The translations under genes and the position numbers were made by a program. Under the pieces are notes generated by a model. The model saw nothing but the letters and a program-made list of their open reading frames with translations. It was not told where the DNA came from and ran no database searches. 10,984 bases of DNA from an uncultured Bacteroidota bacterium (lineage in GTDB: Bacteria > Bacteroidota > Bacteroidia > Bacteroidales > SZUA-534), in contig CALBPW010000241.1 of the NCBI GenBank assembly GCA_937899145.1, positions 1 to 10,984 on the forward strand, written 5' to 3'. Shown here in pieces: positions 6,238 through 10,984 of the stretch (positions within the stretch are counted from its first letter, which is position 1; each line of letters starts with the position of its first letter).

Positions 6238-8121
6238 TCACCGATTCGACACAAACCTTGCTCCCGCCATAAAGGTAGCTTTTGGCATGGGGTAACCTAA
6301 GTTGATTTCGTATTTTTGCGCAAGCAGATTTTCGCCGCGAAGCCATATTTGAAGCCAATTTGCCAACTTATAATTTGCATTTATGTTAAGTAGATAAAAA
6401 TCCTCTGTTTTCTCGTTTTCACCAACAGATGTATATAATCTGTCAATATATTGCATATTGACACTTATTGTTAATTTTCCGACATAATAATCAGTTCCTA
6501 AAAACCCTTTATATGTTGGAGCTGCCAATACTTTATACTCCATATTCAGCAACGAGTGATTAGTGCTTATTGTTAAATGTTTGTCAATTTGCCAAGCAGC
6601 CTCCATTTCAATACCTGTATTATTGATTTTTCCGATATTAACATTGCGAGGTTTGCCATCAACCGGCACTGTCTGAATCATATTATCACCATTGATATAG
6701 AACAAGTTAGCTCCGTATGTGAAATTGTTAAATTTGTGTCGCCACGACAGTTCGTAGTTCCAAAGGCTTTCTGGTTTAAGTTCCTCGTTCGACGGCGGAT
6801 AAAGGTACATTTCGCGCATTGTAGGGTTGCGGAACCCTTTGCTCGCCATCGCCTTCAAATCGGCATTATTCAACGGATGCAGCACCACTCCCACTTGCGG
6901 AATCCACTCGGTGCCAGTTACGCTATGATGGTCGATGCGAACTCCAAAATCAACAGTAAACCAATTGGTTACATGTTGTCTGAAATCAATATATGCAGCC
7001 TCTTCGTGCCTAACCGAGCGAGCAGTTTGCTTATTTGCAACAATAAGCACCGTGCCGGCATTTTTATCGGTATAGTAGGCATTGCCATAAATATGCTGAT
7101 AATCAACGCCAAATGTTATTCTGTTGCCTGCAAAAAGTTGTGCGCTTTGGTAAACCGATACGCCACTCAACGCATCTTTTGAGCGAAAATACCGGTTTGT
7201 AGTTTGCGTTGGTTCTTTTGTCCCGTCATCAATTTTATGTCTACCAAAGTTTGAAAACACACTGATAGCGCCACTTGTACGCTCGTAGTTGTTTTCAATG
7301 GCAGCCGTCATAACGCCACGCGTAATCCACTGCTCCGCCCCATAAACGGGTTCAATAGTGCTACCCGGATAGCGTGAATCGAAATGTGTCACATCAGCAT
7401 TTATAAACGTATTCCAATGATTATCAATATCACAGCCTAATTTTAGATAGCCGCCATATTGTTCAAACTGCATGTGTGGACGATGATTGTCAGAGCGTCC
7501 ATATTCAGCCGACACCGTACTTGAGAATTTGCCGTTTCGCACTTGATTCATCGCATCAGCCATGAATGTACCATAGCTGCCGCCGCCAATATTGACATTG
7601 GTTCGAACGCCATCGGTTTCAATTGAGCGCGTAACAATACTGATAACGCCACCCATAGCATTGCTGCCATACAAAACCGAAGCAGGACCGCGCAACACTT
7701 CAACCTTTTCAGCCATCATTGTTTGGTAACTGTCGGCTATTGGGTGTCCAAAAATACCCTGGTACTGCGGATGCCCATCAATCAGCACAAGCAATTGACC
7801 GGCGGCACCCGATATTCCGCGCATATTGACAGCCCCCGAACCGCCTCCCGACACGCCATAGCCTAAAACAGCACGACTGGTAACAAACACGCCCGGCACT
7901 TGCTGCATCACGGTTGGCAAAATAGATTGCCGGTTTTGCATTTCAAGCTTTTCTTGCCCGATAACTGTGACAGTCATAGGCAGATGCCTAACATCAACCG
8001 CATTGCGCGAACCGGTAATTACCACCTCGCCGACATTGCGACTGACAGAATCGGTTTGTGCCACAACGCTGTAACTGATGCCCAAAAAAGCAACTGTCAA
8101 AATTGATTGTAATATTTTCAT
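6238..8121 (-). CDS. TonB-dependent outer-membrane receptor, BtuB/Cir type (627 aa)
   Basis: Outer-membrane beta-barrel that imports a scarce nutrient (iron chelate, haem, cobalamin or similar) using TonB energy. A signal peptide is clear: MKILQSILTVAFLGISYSVVA, with cleavage likely after Ala21. EVVITG (32-37) resembles a TonB box leading into the plug domain, about residues 45-165, with RGISG (101-105), LVLIDG (111-116) and the hallmark VEVLRGPASVLYGSNAMGG (140-158). The rest is barrel, with alternating aromatic strands and a final GYPMPKATFMAGARFVSNR; the last residue is Arg rather than the usual Phe/Trp. There is no carboxypeptidase-like N-terminal extension, so it is not a SusC-type glycan receptor, and no SusD partner is nearby. 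The frame is open to 8172 but the ATG at 8121 gives the proper signal peptide. The substrate cannot be assigned from this window. Confidence 0.92.
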   Translation of the reverse strand: MKILQSILTVAFLGISYSVVAQTDSVSRNVGEVVITGSRNAVDVRHLPMTVTVIGQEKLEMQNRQSILPTVMQQVPGVFVTSRAVLGYGVSGGGSGAVNMRGISGAAGQLLVLIDGHPQYQGIFGHPIADSYQTMMAEKVEVLRGPASVLYGSNAMGGVISIVTRSIETDGVRTNVNIGGGSYGTFMADAMNQVRNGKFSSTVSAEYGRSDNHRPHMQFEQYGGYLKLGCDIDNHWNTFINADVTHFDSRYPGSTIEPVYGAEQWITRGVMTAAIENNYERTSGAISVFSNFGRHKIDDGTKEPTQTTNRYFRSKDALSGVSVYQSAQLFAGNRITFGVDYQHIYGNAYYTDKNAGTVLIVANKQTARSVRHEEAAYIDFRQHVTNWFTVDFGVRIDHHSVTGTEWIPQVGVVLHPLNNADLKAMASKGFRNPTMREMYLYPPSNEELKPESLWNYELSWRHKFNNFTYGANLFYINGDNMIQTVPVDGKPRNVNIGKINNTGIEMEAAWQIDKHLTISTNHSLLNMEYKVLAAPTYKGFLGTDYYVGKLTISVNMQYIDRLYTSVGENEKTEDFYLLNINANYKLANWLQIWLRGENLLAQKYEINLGYPMPKATFMAGARFVSNR

Positions 8122-8187
8122 AAATTGATTTTTTGCAAGTTTAGGAGAATTTGAAAAACAAAAAACTACCATTTTTTCCGATATAAG

Positions 8188-8255
8188 AAAAAGTCAAAAA
8201 GCAATTGAGCGCATTGTTGATTATTATTAATCAACTGTCATCATTCCGACTTTTT
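8188..8255. repeat. Nested inverted repeats in the divergent receptor/htpG region
   Basis: The inner pair GTTGATTA (8216-8223) and TAATCAAC (8228-8235) is a perfect 8-bp dyad around TTAT. The outer pair AAAAAGTC (8188-8195) and GACTTTTT (8248-8255) is also perfect and encloses it. A third pair, TGTCAG/CTGACA, lies just beyond (8255-8260 and 8278-8283). These could be operator sites or a folded leader of the receptor transcript. The rest of 8122-8363 contains no credible gene. Confidence 0.5.
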
Positions 8256-8282
8256 GTCAGTGCTTGAACCTCACACTCTGAC

Positions 8283-8316
8283 ATTGTTTCCGAAAAAAAT
8301 TGTGGCACAAAGTTTG
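8283..8316 (+). promoter_or_regulatory. Probable htpG promoter
   Basis: ATTG at 8283-8286 and AAAGTTTG at 8309-8316 (one mismatch to TAnnTTTG) are 22 bp apart, the same spacing as at the kinase promoter. The start codon is 47 bp after the -7 box. The octamer TTTCCGAA (8287-8294) lies directly after the -33 box. The overlapping CAAAGTTT (8308-8315) reads as a one-mismatch -7 box on the other strand, so a receptor promoter here is possible. Confidence 0.4.
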
Positions 8317-8363
8317 ACAACGACAGCACGTCAATATTAAAATCAAACTAAAAAATATATACT

Positions 8364-10418
8364 ATGCAAACAGGTAAAATAGGTGTTACGAGCGAAAATA
8401 TCTTCCCCGTAATCAAAAAGTTCCTTTATTCTGACCACGAAATTTTTCTGCGCGAAATTGTTGCAAACGCAGTTGATGCCACACAAAAAATGATTGCAGT
8501 GGCTGCAAAAGGCGATTTTAAAGGCGAATTGAACGACAAAACAGTTCGCGTATCGGTAAATAAAGGCAAAAAAACTATTGTTGTGTCAGACCACGGAATT
8601 GGCATGACAGAAGAAGAAATTGACAAGTATATCAACCAGATAGCCTTTTCGAGCGCAGGCGAATTTCTTGAAAAATACAAAGATAACATTGGCGCGATTA
8701 TCGGCCATTTTGGTTTAGGATTTTACAGCGCATTCATGGTTTCGGAGCGCGTTGATATTATAACAAAATCATACAAAGAGGGTTCAAAAGCCATTAAATG
8801 GAGTTGCGATGGCAGTCCTGAATTCACCATTGAAGATGCTGAAAAACAAGACTTCGGAACCGACATTGTTATGCACATTGATGCCGACAGCGAAGAATTT
8901 TTGGAAGAAAGCCGAATCAATCAGTTACTTACAAAATATTGCAAATTTCTACCTATCGATATTGCATTTGGCAAAGAGCAAGAGTGGAGCGACAAAGAAA
9001 AGAAAATGGTTGATACTGAAAAAGATAAGATTATCAACAATACCACTCCGGCGTGGACACGCAAACCGGCCGACCTTAAAGATGAGGATTATATGAACTT
9101 CTATCGCGAACTTTATCCTGCTCACGAAGACCCTTTGTTCTACATCCACCTGAACGTCGATTACCCATTCAATTTGACTGGTATTCTGTATTTTCCGAAA
9201 ATCAAAAACAACATCGAAATTCAGAAAAACAAGATTCAACTCTATTGCAACCAAGTGTTTGTAACCGATAGTGTTGAAGGCATTGTGCCCGAATTTTTGA
9301 CACTTCTGCACGGTGTCATCGATTCACCCGACATTCCTCTAAACGTGTCGCGAAGCTACTTGCAAGCCGACTCGAACGTGAAGAAAATATCGAGCCACAT
9401 CACCAAAAAAGTTGCCGACCGCTTGGAAGAAATCTTTAAAACCGACCGCCAACAATTTGAAAATAAATGGGATAACTTGAAACTATTTATCGAATATGGC
9501 ATTTTGACAGATGAGAAATTCTACGAGCGCGCCAAAAACTTCGTACTACTGAAAAACATTGATGGCAAGTATTTTACGCTTGACGAGTACGAAAAATTGG
9601 TTGCACCAAATCAGACCGGCAAAAACGACACAAAAGTTTACCTATACGCCACCGACAAAGATGCCCAATACACCTACATTGAAGGTGCGAAAGCCAAGGG
9701 TTACGATGTGTTAATGCTTGACGGCCAGCTTGATATGCACTTTATCGGAGCACTTGAGCAGAAACTTGAAAAAGTACGTTTTGCCCGTGTTGACGCCGAT
9801 GTGCTCAGCCGCCTAATCCAAAAAGACGACCAGCCAGAAGCCAAAATGGAGCAAGCCGACCGCAACAATCTAACTCAAGTTTTCAACGCTGTAACACCTG
9901 AAAAGAGCTACTTCATTGTTGAGTTTGAAGACCTTGGCACCGATGCCAAACCGCTGATGATTACTCAAAACGAGTTTATGCGCCGTATGAAAGACACCGC
10001 CGCACTTAGCGGAATGAACTACTACGCCGATATGCCCGACAACTTCAATTTGGTTGTAAACACAGCGCACCCGCTTATCAGCAAAGTGCTTGATGCTGAA
10101 AAAGATGCACTTGGCGCAACATTAGCCGAAATCGATTCGAAAATTGAGCCTCTAAGCAAGCAAAAAGCCGACCTTGAAGCTCAGAAAAAAGACAAAAAGG
10201 AGGAAGAAATTCCACAAACACTGAAAGACCAAATTTCAGACCTCGACAAACAACTCGACACTTTGCGCGACGAGAAAGACACTAAACTGAAAGAATTTGG
10301 CAAATCGACACCACTTGTTAAGCAACTTGTTGATTTAGCGCTACTTGCCAACAATATGCTTAAAGGTGAAGACTTGAATGTATTTGTCAACCGTAGCGTT
10401 GAATTGCTAAGTAAATAG
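8364..10418 (+). CDS. htpG: Chaperone HtpG (Hsp90 family, 684 aa)
   Basis: Cytosolic ATP-driven dimeric chaperone of the Hsp90 family. The N-terminal GHKL ATPase domain has all key parts: REIVANAVDA with the catalytic Glu31 and Mg-coordinating Asn35, DHGIGMT (Asp76, Gly78, Gly80), and the lid motif GHFGLGFYSAFMV starting at Gly114. The middle domain shows LYFP and LYCNQVFVTD followed by GVIDSPDIPLNVSRSYLQ, typical of Hsp90, including the conserved Arg of the NVSR motif. The C-terminal dimerisation domain holds a charged, coiled-coil-like stretch at about residues 583-645 (rich in Lys, Glu, Asp, Leu) before STPLVKQLVDLALL; this accounts for the roughly 60 extra residues compared with the 624-residue E. 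coli protein. The ATG at 8364 begins the conserved MQTGKIGVTSENIF and follows an A-rich leader without a Shine-Dalgarno sequence. It has its own terminator and is divergent from the receptor gene. Confidence 0.98.
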   Translation: MQTGKIGVTSENIFPVIKKFLYSDHEIFLREIVANAVDATQKMIAVAAKGDFKGELNDKTVRVSVNKGKKTIVVSDHGIGMTEEEIDKYINQIAFSSAGEFLEKYKDNIGAIIGHFGLGFYSAFMVSERVDIITKSYKEGSKAIKWSCDGSPEFTIEDAEKQDFGTDIVMHIDADSEEFLEESRINQLLTKYCKFLPIDIAFGKEQEWSDKEKKMVDTEKDKIINNTTPAWTRKPADLKDEDYMNFYRELYPAHEDPLFYIHLNVDYPFNLTGILYFPKIKNNIEIQKNKIQLYCNQVFVTDSVEGIVPEFLTLLHGVIDSPDIPLNVSRSYLQADSNVKKISSHITKKVADRLEEIFKTDRQQFENKWDNLKLFIEYGILTDEKFYERAKNFVLLKNIDGKYFTLDEYEKLVAPNQTGKNDTKVYLYATDKDAQYTYIEGAKAKGYDVLMLDGQLDMHFIGALEQKLEKVRFARVDADVLSRLIQKDDQPEAKMEQADRNNLTQVFNAVTPEKSYFIVEFEDLGTDAKPLMITQNEFMRRMKDTAALSGMNYYADMPDNFNLVVNTAHPLISKVLDAEKDALGATLAEIDSKIEPLSKQKADLEAQKKDKKEEEIPQTLKDQISDLDKQLDTLRDEKDTKLKEFGKSTPLVKQLVDLALLANNMLKGEDLNVFVNRSVELLSK

Positions 10419-10438
10419 TTAATCTATCAACAAATAAG

Positions 10439-10469
10439 AAAGGCACAAGTATATTGTGCCTTTTTTGTT
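10439..10469 (+). terminator. Rho-independent terminator after htpG
   Basis: AAAGGCACAA (10439-10448) pairs perfectly with TTGTGCCTTT (10454-10463) around a 5-nt loop, followed by more T. It begins 21 bp after the htpG stop. Confidence 0.92.
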
Positions 10470-10502
10470 TCCGTTTCCAAAAAACTGACACATATCATTT
10501 TT

Positions 10503-10564
10503 TTTGATTTTGCGCATTACTTTTACGCATTACTTTTACGCATTACTTTTACGCATTACTTTTA
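10503..10564 (+). promoter_or_regulatory. Candidate promoter made of repeated -7-like boxes
   Basis: TTTG motifs at 10503-10506 and 10509-10512 could act as -33 elements. The four -7-like boxes TACTTTTA lie at 10518-10525, 10531-10538, 10544-10551 and 10557-10564. The second box is 24 or 18 bp from the TTTG motifs, near the usual spacing; the fourth is best placed relative to the start codon but has no TTTG ahead of it. Which box is used is unknown. Confidence 0.4.
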
Positions 10565-10565
10565 C
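10514..10565 (+). repeat. Four tandem 13-bp repeats upstream of the lipoprotein gene
   Basis: The unit GCATTACTTTTAC occurs four times without a mismatch (starting at 10514, 10527, 10540 and 10553), ending 25 bp before the start codon at 10591. Every unit contains TACTTTTA, one base from the -7 consensus TAnnTTTG. The array does not look like CRISPR, since there are no spacers. Confidence 0.95.
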
Positions 10566-10590
10566 GGCTGTTAATTTTAAAATATAAAAA

Positions 10591-10984
10591 ATGAAAAGAA
10601 TTTTCAGTTTAGGCTTGATAGCCACAGTGTTAGCAGCATTTACTTTTACAAGCTGCTCAAAAGATGATGATGATGATGCTTCAATCGTTGGAAAATGGTC
10701 GTTAACATCTGTAAAAATAGCAAGTGGAGGCGAATCTATCACTATCAGTAAAGAAGAATTAAGTGATGACATTTTGGAATTTAAAGATAATGGTACATTT
10801 AAAGCTATAATAGAAGAAGATGGAGTAAAAGATGAATACAGTGGCACATATAAAATCAGCGGAAATACTTTAACTACTACAGACGAAGATGGGACCGAGA
10901 ATATTAAATTCTCCATTTCAGGGAATAAACTTACCTTACAATATGAATATTACTACGATGAAGAAAACGATGAGGAGTATGAAA
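10591..10984 (+). CDS. Lipocalin-like lipoprotein, probably surface-exposed, 5' part
   Basis: The gene runs off the window; 131 codons are visible and no stop is reached. The N-terminus MKRIFSLGLIATVLAAFTFTSC is a lipoprotein signal with Cys22 as lipid attachment site. Cys22 is followed by SKDDDDD, which fits the acidic Bacteroidota lipoprotein export signal that sends lipoproteins to the cell surface. The mature part begins IVGKWSLTSV, containing the G-x-W motif (Gly34, Trp36) of lipocalin-like proteins, followed by LEFKDNGTFKA, YSGTYKISGNTLTT and IKFSISGNKLTLQYEYYYDEEN, the short beta-strand pattern of the lipocalin-like families common in Bacteroidota. The visible part is strongly acidic. 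The ligand is unknown. The ATG is preceded by an A-rich leader and by the 13-bp repeat array, which may set its expression. Confidence 0.85.
   Translation, partial: MKRIFSLGLIATVLAAFTFTSCSKDDDDDASIVGKWSLTSVKIASGGESITISKEELSDDILEFKDNGTFKAIIEEDGVKDEYSGTYKISGNTLTTTDEDGTENIKFSISGNKLTLQYEYYYDEENDEEYE
10663..10677 (+). repeat. (GAT)5 trinucleotide repeat encoding the Asp tract after the lipid-bearing cysteine
   Basis: Five exact GAT codons encode Asp25-Asp29, the acidic part of the presumed surface export signal. Length changes by whole units would keep the frame and alter the charge of the signal. Confidence 0.9.

Noticed and set aside
6577..7182. 201-codon open frame on the plus strand inside the receptor gene
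   Set aside because: Antisense shadow of a confident gene; the protein has no recognisable domain and low-complexity Ile/Asn/Arg-rich composition.
8122..8172. N-terminal extension of the TonB receptor to 8172
   Set aside because: It would place 17 residues before a clear signal peptide; the ATG at 8121 fits secretion.
8122..8363. Cobalamin riboswitch upstream of the BtuB-like receptor
   Set aside because: I looked on the minus strand for the conserved B12-box-type sequence and the usual GCCACTG element and found no convincing match; the inverted repeats do not arrange into that fold by eye.
10514..10565. CRISPR array
   Set aside because: The units are 13 bp, directly adjacent without spacers, and no cas genes are present.
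10536..10916. 126-codon open frame on the minus strand over the lipoprotein gene
   Set aside because: It is antisense to the clear lipoprotein reading frame and would end inside the tandem repeats; its Ser/Phe-rich sequence mirrors acidic codons on the other strand.

Overview
The window looks like a chromosomal segment of a member of the Bacteroidota, most likely Bacteroidales. Four things point there: A+T-rich DNA; start codons preceded by A-rich stretches rather than Shine-Dalgarno sequences; upstream boxes matching the Bacteroidota sigma factor -7 consensus TAnnTTTG; and gene content typical of the group (a DUF4250-type small protein, an HtpG with a long C-terminal insert, a TonB-dependent receptor, and lipoproteins, one with an acidic export signal after the lipid-bearing cysteine). 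No rRNA, tRNA, transposase, CRISPR array or phage gene was seen. It reads as ordinary core or near-core chromosome with several interesting control regions.

Layout. 1-296 (+) is the end of a SIS-domain phosphosugar protein, closed by a hairpin terminator. 436-884 (+) holds two small translationally coupled genes: a DUF4250-like 61-aa protein and an 87-aa protein I cannot name. 968-3895 (+) is a soluble sensor histidine kinase with six PAS-like modules. 4130-5107 (+) is a PstS-like phosphate-binding lipoprotein without the usual permease genes. A strong two-way terminator at 5126-5162 separates it from a convergent sugar nucleotidyltransferase (5190-6086, -). Upstream of that, on the same strand, lies a BtuB/Cir-type TonB-dependent receptor (6238-8121, -). 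A 242-bp divergent region with nested inverted repeats leads to htpG (8364-10418, +). After its terminator comes a run of four 13-bp direct repeats and the start of a lipocalin-like, probably surface-exposed lipoprotein (10591 to the window end, +).

The genes do not form one pathway. Several touch the cell envelope or nutrient uptake (SIS protein, nucleotidyltransferase, PstS-like protein, TonB receptor, lipoprotein), the kinase is a cytoplasmic sensor without a partner in view, and HtpG is a chaperone. Nearly every gene has its own promoter or terminator, so they are probably single transcription units apart from the coupled pair at 436-884.

I found no convincing undescribed multi-gene system. 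The parts most worth a second look are the four tandem repeats, each carrying a -7-like box, in front of the lipoprotein gene; the inverted repeats placed like operators at the kinase, nucleotidyltransferase and htpG/receptor promoters; the EF-hand-like loop in the PstS-like protein; and the unnamed coupled 87-aa protein.
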